A stretch of DNA of 64,000 nt from Janthinobacterium sp. SUN073 (GTDB lineage Bacteria > Pseudomonadota > Gammaproteobacteria > Burkholderiales > Burkholderiaceae_D): positions 1,568,781 to 1,632,780 of the forward strand of contig NZ_JAPUBT010000001.1 in NCBI RefSeq assembly GCF_030397665.1, in the 5' to 3' direction. The notes below the pieces were generated by a model. The model was not told the origin of the DNA, made no database searches, and saw only the letters and a list, made by a program, of their open reading frames with translations. This document shows positions 18,631 through 28,096 of the stretch, piece after piece. How positions within the stretch are numbered: position 1 is the stretch's first letter; the number at the start of each line of letters is the position of its first letter. Position numbers and translations under genes: made by a program.

Positions 18631-19375
18631 ATTATTTATCGCAGTACTGATTTTCTTCTCATTAGGGGTAGCAAGCGCCAAGGATGTTTATTTGTTGGTG
18701 TTAAAGGAGGCGATATCTAAGAACTGCGAAGCCATAAACTTGGGAGATACTGAGGGACTGTATCAGGTTGGTTTAGATACCCGCGAGGTTTCTGGCCGGT
18801 TACCACTTTCTTGGTCTGGTTGCATGGATTTTGGATTTTTAGCCCCATTAAGAAAAAAAATGATCGAATCTGGCATGGCGGAACGCGTTATAGTCATGCA
18901 GATTGAGATAGCGGGAAGCAATTTAAGAGACTGGGAGGCAGGTGGTCGTTTTCACGTGAAGTTGAAATCTGCCCTTGCAGTTGCCAATTCGCATAATATT
19001 AAATTTGACTACGCATTATGGCAAGGACGGTTTATTCATGCTAACTTTGACCGGTCAAGCTATGTCGGTGATGTTCGCCGTCTGATCAAGTCGATCAGTC
19101 TCAGCACAAAGATTGATAAATGGATCATTGGACTAAGCGCAAGTTGCATAGGGGAAAATGGAGCGAAGACTCTTCCTGTTCAATGGGCGCCTCTCCTGAA
19201 TCGTTTTCCCGGACCGGATATCGGCGAGTTTGAGAATGTATACCATTCTGACAGATGCAACCTAAATCAAGCCGGACAAAGGAAAATAGTAGACCGCTGG
19301 TTCAGTGCCATGAAAAAAGCAGATATCGAGAGTGACAAATACCAAAAAGAGTCTTTGCTTTATTATTTTAAGTAG
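18614..19375 (+). CDS. secreted SGNH-like pseudoenzyme paralogous to the 16810 gene
   Basis: The 253-residue product has a signal peptide (MLLAVKLFIAVLIFF..., cleavage after ASA) but no lipobox cysteine. It aligns along its length with the upstream SGNH lipoprotein: AISKNC with SISSNC, YQVGLD with FQVGIE, IDKWIIGLSASC with IDRWLIAVHSRC, RFPGPD with RYPGPN, NQAGQRKI with KQIGQEKM. The catalytic residues are lost: GQS has become KEA (Ala33 in place of Ser54) and DNCH has become DRCN (Asn216 in place of His241). It should therefore be inactive as an esterase and may bind glycan or partner the acyltransferase. Start overlaps the previous gene. Confidence 0.72.
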   Translation: MLLAVKLFIAVLIFFSLGVASAKDVYLLVLKEAISKNCEAINLGDTEGLYQVGLDTREVSGRLPLSWSGCMDFGFLAPLRKKMIESGMAERVIVMQIEIAGSNLRDWEAGGRFHVKLKSALAVANSHNIKFDYALWQGRFIHANFDRSSYVGDVRRLIKSISLSTKIDKWIIGLSASCIGENGAKTLPVQWAPLLNRFPGPDIGEFENVYHSDRCNLNQAGQRKIVDRWFSAMKKADIESDKYQKESLLYYFK

Positions 19376-19523
19376 TTGAGCTAAGTTCACGATAATTGGG
19401 CGATGTTATCCCTAACTCAAGTGGATAAATTGCCGGGCAATGAAATCGGCGGCTCTAGAGCGGTGGTGATCAATTCGCTTTCGTAGCGAGGTTGGCGTGC
19501 CAAATAGCCAAGCGGCGAGCCAC

Positions 19524-19940
19524 TCAAGCCCATTTTTCGTTCGATTTGACGCGATGCTCGCGTCTTTTTGTCATCAAGACGGTATGGGATTCAGTGATCG
19601 TAAAGCGCCTTCCGGCCAACACCAAATTGGCGAAGGCGAACAACGTAAAGAGCTGTGCAGTGTTTTTGGCCAGGCCGCGATAGCGAGTTTTACGATGACG
19701 GAACAGGTTCTTGACGACATGAAACCGATACTCAGCCTTCGCGCGAACGCTGGCCTTCAGATTCTCCAGCTTTTCAGTCAGGCGACGCAGTTTACTTTTG
19801 GCTAGCGCCTTGCGTTTGGAACGTTTCATGGCCACGTGCCACGTCACCGATTTGCCGATGTTCTCTGACCGCTTTTCCACGCTCTGGTAGCCGGCGTCGC
19901 CGTGCAGCAAGGCATGCGTTTGAGTCACGTCCGACCGTAC
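19524..19940 (-). pseudogene. IS5-family transposase, C-terminal fragment
   Basis: The frame holds DAGY (second catalytic Asp), RAKAEYRFHVVKNLF (catalytic Glu) and YRGLAKNTAQLFTLF, which are hallmarks of IS5-family DDE transposases. The N-terminal half with the first Asp is absent because the sequence upstream switches to an IS3 orfB start. The fragment cannot encode an active transposase. Confidence 0.8.
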
Positions 19941-19944
19941 GCAG

Positions 19945-20553
19945 GCTCATTTCCAGCTCCTTGCACGCTGGCGCAAGACGGCTTCCGGCGTCCACCACCT
20001 CACGGACTAGCTCAATACATTTCAGGCGATCCGGGACACAGGTCAGTCTTCCTCTTTGCCCCCCAGATCGCCTGGACATCTTTCCGCAGGATCAGCAGCG
20101 CAGCCGCTTCAGCCAGCGCTTTCTCCTTGCGATTCAAGTCTTTCTCCAATTCGCGGATGCGCTTCTTGTCTTCCTTGGCCTGCTTCTGCTGCTCGCGCGT
20201 GAGCGGCATCAAGCTGGCATTGGCCGACATGCAGGCCGCTTTCCACGCGGCGATTTGCTCGGCGTACAGTCCTTTGCGGCGGCAATATTCCGCCAACTCG
20301 GCTGCGTTCAGCGCCGCCGTTTCCGGCACCACCGCAAACTTGTCTTCCGAGGTTCATTCCTTAGCATTTTCCCCCCTACCTAGCACCGGTGTTTCTTGAT
20401 TACGAAGTTGACGGCGCCAAGTATAAAGGGTTTGCTCCAGGATTCTACTCTCCCGGGACAACTCCAACACCGGCTTGTTTTGGGCGACATCATCTGCCGC
20501 ATTAACGCTTCTCTTCGTTCTGCTGGATACTTGTTCACACGACTCTCTTGCAT
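19945..20553 (-). pseudogene. IS3-family transposase orfA with truncated orfB
   Basis: Reading leftward from an ATG at 20553, an orfA N-terminus (VNKYPAERREALMRQMM) is broken by a frameshift. The frame resumes as NKPVLELSRESRILEQTLYTW, has an in-frame TGA, and continues as EYCRRKGLYAEQIAAWKA and a charged coiled coil to about 20012. OrfB begins in another frame (DRLKCIELVREVVDAGSRLAP) and stops matching after EMSLRT at the IS5 junction. At least three lesions make it a pseudogene. Confidence 0.78.
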
Positions 20554-20706
20554 GCCCCAGATACGTTTTTACTCCTCAGGTGACGCGACAACTATTCTGA
20601 CACCGGGGGTGCTTTTGGGTGGTCAAATTTTTGCAAATTTTCGCCATAGCGGCGCCTCTCAGCAAAGGTATTGCACTTGGTGCTCGAGAACACCCATTCA
20701 TGATAT

Positions 20707-21978
20707 TCAACTATCCGAATAACGATTATTTAATAATAATAGTGAAATCAAAAACCAATAAATTGCCATTACAGGAATATATAAAAAAGCACCGTCAGAA
20801 ATTGCTAATACAAGATATATAATCAATCCGGACATAATGGATTTTTTATATAAAGAGCCACCAAATGGCACTCGTCTTAAAAAACCATAAATAACAGGAG
20901 ACAGCATAGCTAACAAAAATGATAAGAACCCTAATATACCAAAGCTATCCAATACCGACATATAAACAATTTCCGACACTTGGGAAAATTTCTTTTCAGG
21001 AAAAAAAGTTAATTTATCTATGACATTTAGCTGATCAATTCTTCCCCCAAGATTTTTATCAAATAAAAATGAGGCGTTTTGCCCAATCATAAAAATCATA
21101 TAAAAAACAGCTCCGCAAAATAAAATTATCCCAATAAATGAAAATAAAATAGCAATAAAATCCGCCTTCCTTATCTTCAATTCTAAAAATAATCTAGGAA
21201 TGAATAACAAATGCTTACTTGTGGAATTTATTGAAAAGTAAAATAGTTTTAAGAGTTCGTATATAATCATTCCCAACCAAACCGTCCTAGACAAAGTCAA
21301 AACTAATGATGTTTTAACAATAATTCTTTTAATCTTTGAATTCTCAAGAAATTCGTATAAAGGAAGAAGCATCAATATGCAAATACCGTAGATGTTCCCA
21401 TTATTATAAGTTGATATTAATTTAAATATACCTCCTCTATCGATATGTTTCCCCTCAAGTTCACCAAGGTCATCATAATTTACAGTTAAAAATGGAATTT
21501 CAAGAAAGGAACCTGTATACAATTTATAAATAAATAAAAATATACCAAACAACGACACAAATATTATGCCTCTTTTTACCATACTAAAAAGATATGATAA
21601 GTTCATTTCCTCCATATATTGATGGAATAGTATAATAAATGTAAATGGTAGAAATATCACGGAAACAATAAATGAAATACCAAAACCAAAATTTTCAACG
21701 CCATTAAATATAAAGCTAAAAATTACAATACTCTGAAATGGCAACAAAGAAAAAAACACATTCAAGCGACATGTAGAAAAAGAAATATTTCCAATATTCA
21801 GAAGAAAACGAGGAATAGCCATAATTGAAAAAATGAAAATTGCCACATACCCCCACGTTAAAGGTATGCTCCCAATTTTCACCCCTCCCTTAGGAAAATA
21901 AATAATAAAAACTGTCATCATAAAAACTGCCAATTTATATTTAGGGGCTGAATTACTAAATTTACCTATGGAATTCAT
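20707..21978 (-). CDS. Wzy-like polysaccharide polymerase (O-antigen ligase/polymerase family)
   Basis: The 423-residue protein has about eleven hydrophobic segments and one large hydrophilic loop (around residues 170-200, after FIYKLYTGSF) followed by STYNNGNIYG, the arrangement of Wzy/O-antigen ligase proteins. These are poorly conserved, so the call rests on topology and context: it is the last gene of the leftward arm, behind five glycosyltransferases and an exporter. It would join lipid-linked repeat units in the periplasm. Composition is very AT-rich. Confidence 0.78.
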   Translation of the reverse strand: MNSIGKFSNSAPKYKLAVFMMTVFIIYFPKGGVKIGSIPLTWGYVAIFIFSIMAIPRFLLNIGNISFSTCRLNVFFSLLPFQSIVIFSFIFNGVENFGFGISFIVSVIFLPFTFIILFHQYMEEMNLSYLFSMVKRGIIFVSLFGIFLFIYKLYTGSFLEIPFLTVNYDDLGELEGKHIDRGGIFKLISTYNNGNIYGICILMLLPLYEFLENSKIKRIIVKTSLVLTLSRTVWLGMIIYELLKLFYFSINSTSKHLLFIPRLFLELKIRKADFIAILFSFIGIILFCGAVFYMIFMIGQNASFLFDKNLGGRIDQLNVIDKLTFFPEKKFSQVSEIVYMSVLDSFGILGFLSFLLAMLSPVIYGFLRRVPFGGSLYKKSIMSGLIIYLVLAISDGAFLYIPVMAIYWFLISLLLLNNRYSDS

Positions 21979-22010
21979 CTTTTAAATTCACCATTTTTGT
22001 CTAAATTAAC

Positions 22011-23144
22011 TTACTTTTTGCTTGAAAAATCTAACCATTTCGAACGTACATAGTTCGAAAATTCAAGATTAAATCTTTCAGTCGAAAAACGTTCAGAATT
22101 GCTCCGACAGTTAATGGGAAGAAAATGATGACGTCGTTTTTCGAAATCTTGAACGGCCATACAAACAGCAGAAACCGTTTGCTCCATAAAAAATAAACCT
22201 GTCGGTTTTGGTCCTCTGTCAATTACAGTTTCCAAGACCCCGCCCTTCCCAAAAGCGATAACTGGTGTACCACATGCCTGAGCTTCAACCGGAATAATCC
22301 CGAAATCCTCCTCAGCAGCAAAGACAAATGCCTGCGCCCGTTGCATCATGTCTTTTAGCACCGAAAAAGGTTGATAGCCCAACATTTCAACATTTTTTCC
22401 TGCTTTGGCCTTGATCTTCTGCATATCAGGTCCATCACCAATGACAATCAAACGCTTTTCAGGCATTTTTGAAAATGCCTCGACGATCAAGTCCATTTTT
22501 TTGTAAGGAACGAGACGTGAAGCAGTAAGATAAAAGTCTTCTTTCTCTTCAACTAGAGAAAAATCAGATATATTAACTGGTGGATAAATCAGATCAGCAT
22601 CTCGACCATAAACTTTCTTAATACGACGTGCAATAAATTTTGAATTAGCAACAAAATGATCGACACCATTTGCCGTTCTAACGTCCCACATACGAATTTT
22701 ATGTAGCATCCATTTCGCTATCCATCCCTTCAGACCAGTGTCAAGTCCAGACTCGCGTAGGTACTGATGTTGTAAGTCCCAGGCGTATCGAATTGGGGAA
22801 TGGACATAACTGATGTGCAACTGATCTGGTCCAGTAATAACCCCTTTCGCAACAGCATGACTACTGGATATTACCAGTTCATATGAAGACAAGTCTATTT
22901 GCTCCACGGCAAGCGGCATCAAAGGTAGATATGAACGAAACGATTTCGAGGCCCACGGTAAATTTTGAATAAATGTTGTTGTCAGTTTCCGATTACGCAA
23001 AAAATCAGTAGCTTGCACAAATTCAGTATCTGCGTATATAGCGAACATATCGGCTTCGGAATACAGTCCAGATACCTGCTCCATTACCTTTTCTGAGCCT
23101 GCCAGAGTGGTGTACCATTCATGCATTAATGCGATTTTTTTCAT
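22011..23144 (-). CDS. GT4 family glycosyltransferase (WbaZ-like)
   Basis: The 377-residue GT-B enzyme has the N-terminal HEWYTTLAGSEKV acceptor-side motif, the segment HISYVHSPIRYAWD typical of WbaZ-type mannosyltransferases, and the nucleotide-sugar-site E-x7-E in EEDFGIIPVEAQACG near residue 290. It should add a sugar, perhaps mannose from GDP-mannose made through ManC, to the growing lipid-linked unit in the cytoplasm. Specificity is inference only. Confidence 0.85.
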   Translation of the reverse strand: MKKIALMHEWYTTLAGSEKVMEQVSGLYSEADMFAIYADTEFVQATDFLRNRKLTTTFIQNLPWASKSFRSYLPLMPLAVEQIDLSSYELVISSSHAVAKGVITGPDQLHISYVHSPIRYAWDLQHQYLRESGLDTGLKGWIAKWMLHKIRMWDVRTANGVDHFVANSKFIARRIKKVYGRDADLIYPPVNISDFSLVEEKEDFYLTASRLVPYKKMDLIVEAFSKMPEKRLIVIGDGPDMQKIKAKAGKNVEMLGYQPFSVLKDMMQRAQAFVFAAEEDFGIIPVEAQACGTPVIAFGKGGVLETVIDRGPKPTGLFFMEQTVSAVCMAVQDFEKRRHHFLPINCRSNSERFSTERFNLEFSNYVRSKWLDFSSKK

Positions 23145-23254
23145 TAAACCATACCAAAATTTTTAAATTAAAATGCTAAAAATAAAAATTATATATCCAG
23201 AAATTTAAAAACATAGGAAATATTTATTTTATAAAAATATGAAAATACAGGCTA

Positions 23255-24244
23255 TCAAATATTATCGATAACAGACTTTATTTTTTCAGCAGTTTTATCC
23301 CAAGAAAAAATTTTCGCTTGAACAATACCTTTATCACGCATATCTATACGCAATTTCTGATTATAAAATAAATCTCTAATTCCTCCTGCAATCTCACTTA
23401 CAGATTCAGGATCAACTAGGATAGCAGCGTCGCCGGAAATCTCCGGTAAGCAAGTTGTATTTGAAGTAAGTACCGGGATCCCGCAAGCCATCGCTTCAAT
23501 TACGGGCAAGCCGAATCCTTCATATAAGGATGGAAATAGCAATGCTAATGAGCCAGTATAAAGACCTGGTAGATTTTCTTCAGGCACTCGACCGGTAAAA
23601 ACAACCCTTTTAGATAGATTCAAAGCTTCAATCTGCCTACGGATTGACTCGTTTTCATTTCCGGTAAAAACTAGCCGGACGTTAACATCAATTTTCGATA
23701 ATAGAAATGCTTCCAGCACCCTAATTTCATTTTTATGAGCTTTACGATTACTGACACATAAGAAATACTTATAGCCAGGATTCCAAGGGGTAGCATCCGG
23801 ATGATAGTTTCCATCAACGCCATTGCCAACGTTAATCACTTTATCTATATCGATGCCAGCCCAAGTTGCTATACGATTACGAGAAAATTCAGACACTGTA
23901 AGGACACGATAAGCCTTGATGCAAGCCCTACGCATGATTAGTCGATAATATAATCGCTTCATCACGCTACTATTTTCTGGCCGATCAATATGGTTAAGGT
24001 CATGAATGGTAAATATGTAGGGTCGCAAAAAAAATAATGGAGCATTGTATCCTGGACTAAATACCGCTTTCACTTTGCCAATTTGAAAAAGCATAAACAA
24101 AAAAAGACGCAACGGTTCCAGCGGTGAAGATGGATTTCCGTTCATATTCAAACTCGGAAAATTAAGCCGTTGATCAATCTCCCGTGCAAAACGACCAATC
24201 CCATGTTCTCCGATCCAACGGGAATCAAATTTAACCATTACCAT
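23255..24244 (-). CDS. GT4 family glycosyltransferase
   Basis: The 329-residue GT-B enzyme has an N-terminal RWIGEHGIGRFARE segment, the FTIHDLNHIDRP stretch, SRKAHKNEIRVLEAF at the start of the second domain, and E-x7-E in YEGFGLPVIEAMACG. The layout fits mannosyltransferases that act early on lipid-linked glycans. The ATG at 24244 is used; a TTG four codons upstream is also open. It is followed after 110 bases by the WbaZ-like gene. Confidence 0.85.
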   Translation of the reverse strand: MVMVKFDSRWIGEHGIGRFAREIDQRLNFPSLNMNGNPSSPLEPLRLFLFMLFQIGKVKAVFSPGYNAPLFFLRPYIFTIHDLNHIDRPENSSVMKRLYYRLIMRRACIKAYRVLTVSEFSRNRIATWAGIDIDKVINVGNGVDGNYHPDATPWNPGYKYFLCVSNRKAHKNEIRVLEAFLLSKIDVNVRLVFTGNENESIRRQIEALNLSKRVVFTGRVPEENLPGLYTGSLALLFPSLYEGFGLPVIEAMACGIPVLTSNTTCLPEISGDAAILVDPESVSEIAGGIRDLFYNQKLRIDMRDKGIVQAKIFSWDKTAEKIKSVIDNI

Positions 24245-24290
24245 AGGTGCTCTCAAAATTACACCTCACATTGCAGCAAATACAAATCAA

Positions 24291-25331
24291 TCATTTCACC
24301 GATCCAAAATGGGGGCTACGTCCCAATGTTTTTCTAATATAAGCAGTTAACCGATCAAATCCGTTTGCACCAAAACAGTAGCAAATAATAAAGTAAGCAT
24401 GAAACATCGGATATTTGTTAAACCCAATCCGTCCGTATGCTCGATAAAGTTTATAATAATCAGAAAATGGTAGCTTTAACTGATCTCTTATATATGGATA
24501 AAAATAATTCGCATAATCTCGCATAATTGGTGCAGTTACCGGCAGGTCACTTTGTTTTTCAAGTGCAGTAGCGATACGGATAACTCCACTAATCATATTG
24601 ATGCGCGCAGCGGGCGTATAAGTACCAGGTGTGTAGATCCCTTTTTCGCTGGCACTATTACCAAAATCTGGCGGTTCACTATTACGACATAAAACTAAGA
24701 CTTTTGGCATAGTGATGGCGTTCATTTTGGCAAGCACAACACCTACAATATGCATCTGGTAGTAAAGGGTACCGTCAAATTCAGATGTAGCCGCCCCATC
24801 AGCAGTATCTCGATGAATAATAAAACCCGAAATTACGCCAGATCGTCTGAAGCATACAGAGATAGCTTCGGTCCCAGCAGCAAGAAATTTTTCTTCGTTA
24901 AAATAGCGTACTTCTTGATTAATTTTAGTTGGAACCTCATCAAACCAAGCATAGCTTTTGAGAACAAAACCGATGTTGTCGTTAGCCTTAATTCGTTCGG
25001 AAACTGCTGCCAACGAACCTTCACACATGATATCGTCATTGCCCATAAAGAAACAATATTCACCACGTGCCAAATTTACAAGATTTCGTATATTTCCATC
25101 ATATCCGAGGTTATTAGTATTTTCGTAATAACGTAGTGTTCCAGGATAACGTATGCTGTATTCGGCTACAACTTTTGCAATTTCAGGTCGTTCTTTTGAA
25201 AGATCCTCACAAATAACAATTTCAAAGTTAGAGAAGCTCTGCTTATAAATCGAGTCTAAAAGAACAGGTAAATGTACAACCCGGTTATAAGCAGGAATAC
25301 ATATTGAAAACATGCGACGTGGTTCAGACAT
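24291..25331 (-). CDS. GT2 family glycosyltransferase
   Basis: The 346-residue GT-A enzyme has SICIPAYNRVVHLPVLLDS, EIVICED and the metal-binding MGNDDIM motif. Its ATG (MSEPRRMF) overlaps the 3' end of the upstream acetyltransferase gene by 8 bases, which suggests coupling; a second in-frame ATG 8 codons earlier overlaps further and has no clear ribosome site. Donor and acceptor are unknown. Confidence 0.85.
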   Translation of the reverse strand: MSEPRRMFSICIPAYNRVVHLPVLLDSIYKQSFSNFEIVICEDLSKERPEIAKVVAEYSIRYPGTLRYYENTNNLGYDGNIRNLVNLARGEYCFFMGNDDIMCEGSLAAVSERIKANDNIGFVLKSYAWFDEVPTKINQEVRYFNEEKFLAAGTEAISVCFRRSGVISGFIIHRDTADGAATSEFDGTLYYQMHIVGVVLAKMNAITMPKVLVLCRNSEPPDFGNSASEKGIYTPGTYTPAARINMISGVIRIATALEKQSDLPVTAPIMRDYANYFYPYIRDQLKLPFSDYYKLYRAYGRIGFNKYPMFHAYFIICYCFGANGFDRLTAYIRKTLGRSPHFGSVK

Positions 25332-25983
25332 ATCTTTCCCATTTCTTTGAAACATTATTAAATTTTTTAATAGATCTTGCCGGAATACCTGCTACCATGG
25401 TCACAGCTGGAATATCATTACGTACTACAGAATTTGATGCAATAATCGCGCCATGACCAATTGAAACGGGGCCGACGATATTTACATTATCACCAATCCA
25501 TACATTATTACCAATCATCACAACACCAGAGGAATATAGTAATCGTTTAGCTGGAACCTCCATGGGATCACTATGGGGATTTTTTTCTCCACTATAAACA
25601 CCATGATTATGATCTGAAACATAAACATTGCTTCCGAACAATACGTCAGCTCCTATTTCTACTCTATTTATTGCGGTTATATGAACACCGTCTGACATTT
25701 TAATCCGATTCCCAAGTACAATTTGCGGGGAATATTGATGGCCATCATATTCAACAACAGCCTCAAGCCATAGATTTTTATGAGCATAGATTTCACTGCC
25801 AAACTTTATATGGTTTTTACCTAAAATATGACAACCAGGTCCTAAAATTATATTTGAAGCATTCAGGATTTTTGAATAAAACAAGGACTTTAACTTAATT
25901 TTCAATCGTGAGAAAAGAAAAATTGAAGCAAGAATAAATCCTTCTGATTTTTTTTTCTTAATTAAAATATTTAAAAATTTCAT
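25324..25983 (-). CDS. hexapeptide-repeat (left-handed beta-helix) acyltransferase
   Basis: The 219-residue protein has imperfect hexapeptide repeats from about residue 45 (IILGPGCHIL, VEIGADVLFGSNVYVSDHNH) through VWIGDNVNIVGPVSIGHGAIIASNSVV, and a C-terminal GIPARSIKKF, like WcaF/CatB-type O-acetyltransferases. His in SDHNHG is a plausible catalytic residue. It would acetylate a sugar before export, whereas the AT3/SGNH proteins act at the periplasmic face. Confidence 0.87.
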   Translation of the reverse strand: MKFLNILIKKKKSEGFILASIFLFSRLKIKLKSLFYSKILNASNIILGPGCHILGKNHIKFGSEIYAHKNLWLEAVVEYDGHQYSPQIVLGNRIKMSDGVHITAINRVEIGADVLFGSNVYVSDHNHGVYSGEKNPHSDPMEVPAKRLLYSSGVVMIGNNVWIGDNVNIVGPVSIGHGAIIASNSVVRNDIPAVTMVAGIPARSIKKFNNVSKKWERYV

Positions 25984-26036
25984 TTTTGATTTTAATTCCG
26001 AAATATAATTTATATTATTTTTTAAAAATTTAAAAA

Positions 26037-27047
26037 TTAAAGGAAAATAAAGCCCATTTTTTTGTTTAATTTATTAAAAACTCTTACCAAAATGAAGAAA
26101 AATTTGCGTAAGAAAAGTGAGTTCGACAGTATAGGTTTTAAAAAAATCTTGAAGTAAATTTTCTCACCAAATGAATTGTAAATTGCAGTATTTATATCTT
26201 CGTTTGTAAAGTTACTTTTAGAACCGATCTTTCCAAATTGAGCTATAAGTTCTCCCGGGATCAGCCTAGTTATAACTGCATTAGACATTATCTGCGTCGA
26301 TTTCAAAGTATCCAGAGGAAAATATTTATTCGTCAAATTTATTAAATTCACGCCAAATACTTCTATAAATTTGTAACCTCCCGTGTTGCCTATCAAAGCA
26401 CCAAACATGGGTGTACGAATAAAAAAATGATTATCTACCGCTTTTAATGCACTGTATGTCCAAGCCATTTGCGGTAGAAATGTATTAATATCTGATTTTG
26501 AGTTAAAGTCAGGGAATTTTTTAATCACTGCAAGTTTATTTGTAATATTAGCGGAAATAAAAGTCAAAAAAATATTTGCATTTCTGAATAATAACTCTGA
26601 ATTTAGACTGATTATTTCAGGCTTTTCTGGTATCGACAAGTCACCTATAATATGCTCATCTTCACTTTTGAAACCACCATTTTCCAAATGTAAAATTCCA
26701 AAATCATTATTACTACAAATTTCGAAAATATATTTTAATGAATTTCGATATAATATTTCATCATCACCTAAAATCCATAAATACTTCCCAGAAGTGGCAT
26801 CAAAGCATGATGCAATATTTCCATCCATGCCAATATTATTCGGTCTACGAACGTACTTAATTGGAATTATATCTAAAAAATTGCTAACTATCTGTGCCGT
26901 ATTATCAGTAGATGCATTATCCAAAATAACTACCTCAATACCATTTGGCCAAACAGAAAAACTATTACTGAGCGAAAAGAGCAACAAATTTAATTTTTCG
27001 GCGCGAGAATATGTCGGAATCACAATAGAAAGAACAAATGAATTCAT
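26037..27047 (-). CDS. GT2 family glycosyltransferase
   Basis: The 336-residue GT-A protein has SIVIPTYSRAEKLN, EVVILDNASTDNTAQ and LWILGDDEIL (DxD-type metal site). It overlaps the next upstream GT2 gene by the four bases ATGA, showing tight coupling. Very AT-rich. The two adjacent GT2 genes share layout but differ beyond the N-terminal domain, so they probably use different sugars or acceptors. Confidence 0.85.
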   Translation of the reverse strand: MNSFVLSIVIPTYSRAEKLNLLLFSLSNSFSVWPNGIEVVILDNASTDNTAQIVSNFLDIIPIKYVRRPNNIGMDGNIASCFDATSGKYLWILGDDEILYRNSLKYIFEICSNNDFGILHLENGGFKSEDEHIIGDLSIPEKPEIISLNSELLFRNANIFLTFISANITNKLAVIKKFPDFNSKSDINTFLPQMAWTYSALKAVDNHFFIRTPMFGALIGNTGGYKFIEVFGVNLINLTNKYFPLDTLKSTQIMSNAVITRLIPGELIAQFGKIGSKSNFTNEDINTAIYNSFGEKIYFKIFLKPILSNSLFLRKFFFILVRVFNKLNKKMGFIFL

Positions 27048-28096
27048 CTAAATAAATTCCTTATTTTTTTAAAGATACTTCTAGAAAGAAATAAAAATAA
27101 AAAGTTAATAAATAAAATATTTTGTGTAGAATTTGATTTGACCTGAAAAAAATTTTTAAAAATAAATTTCTTACTGTAAGTAAACCCAATTTTGAGCATC
27201 TCAAAGGTGCCAATTTTTCTCGATTGCATCCCGTAATGAGTACAAAGATTCTCATTATTCAGAATATTTTTATATCCAAAAGACGCACCAATTAAACCAC
27301 GCATAAAAACTTCAGCTTGCAGCGTGCTTTTCTCTTTGACCGAAATACTGAGAGTGTTAATATGCTGACAGAAATTGATAGCCATATGCAGTCGAGATTC
27401 AGGCATGAAAAAAGCCTTCTTACTTGATCCATTCGTACCAAAAGATTTTATTTTTGCAGCCATTACGCCGCTTTCGGTCTGAATGATAGTTGGATAATAA
27501 ATTATAGCATCACCCAACATGCATAAATCGCCAAAAATAAATTCAAATGGAAACAAATCAACAATTTCAAAATCGAAATAATTTTCAGTAATATGTAAAT
27601 GATTTATTAAAGACCTATTAAAGAAATATCCTGTGGGATGTCTTGCGTGATATGCAATTTCTCGCACTGCAGGAAATCCTCTGTCTATCCGATTAAAATC
27701 CCGATTTGAATCTGAGTAGTATTGGCAAAACCCCGCAGCAATATCCGGCTGATTCAATAAAACTGATTTGAACTTTGGTATCTCCCTGGATAAAAATTTA
27801 TCTTTATCAGTGCAAAAAATCAAATATTTTCCTTTTCCTTTATTGACAGCATTCAATATATTAAAAAGAAATCCTTTATTGACTCCGTTTGAATAAATGG
27901 AGAGTCGCTTATCATTTATAGTCTGCAACATTGACAATGTATTATCTGTAGAACCATTGTCCAGAACAACTACCTCAATATCAGGATCTTCACATTTTAA
28001 TATTTCCAAAACATTTTCATGTAAAATTTCACAACGATTATATGTTGGAATACAAAAGCTTAATGACATTTCTGCCATCTTCAGTTTATCATCCAT
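27044..28096 (-). CDS. GT2 family glycosyltransferase
   Basis: The 350-residue GT-A protein has SFCIPTYNRCEILHENV, EVVVLDNGSTDNT and LIFCTDKDKF in the place of the usual metal-binding motif. The ATG at 28096 overlaps the stop of the ABC transporter gene (ATGGATGA), so I use it; the frame is open for 16 more codons inside that gene. A later ATG (MAEMSLSF) is also possible. Confidence 0.83.
   Translation of the reverse strand: MDDKLKMAEMSLSFCIPTYNRCEILHENVLEILKCEDPDIEVVVLDNGSTDNTLSMLQTINDKRLSIYSNGVNKGFLFNILNAVNKGKGKYLIFCTDKDKFLSREIPKFKSVLLNQPDIAAGFCQYYSDSNRDFNRIDRGFPAVREIAYHARHPTGYFFNRSLINHLHITENYFDFEIVDLFPFEFIFGDLCMLGDAIIYYPTIIQTESGVMAAKIKSFGTNGSSKKAFFMPESRLHMAINFCQHINTLSISVKEKSTLQAEVFMRGLIGASFGYKNILNNENLCTHYGMQSRKIGTFEMLKIGFTYSKKFIFKNFFQVKSNSTQNILFINFLFLFLSRSIFKKIRNLFR

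Larger units (their letters stand above)
19376..20706 (-). mobile_element. composite of broken IS5- and IS3-family insertion sequences
   Basis: Between the converging arms of the polysaccharide locus lies a GC-richer island of transposase debris on the minus strand: a frame-broken IS3 orfA with the first codons of orfB, joined near 19940 to the C-terminal part of an IS5-family transposase. A TGTCAGAATAGTTG sequence (minus strand, near 20600) is a plausible IS3-type left end. No complete element, no matching right end and no target duplication could be found, so neither element should be able to move by itself. Confidence 0.75.

Noticed and set aside
20396..20822. Plus-strand frames of 108 and 67 codons near the IS debris
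   Set aside because: They cross IS3 remnant sequence and the 3' end of the polymerase gene and show no family or start signals.
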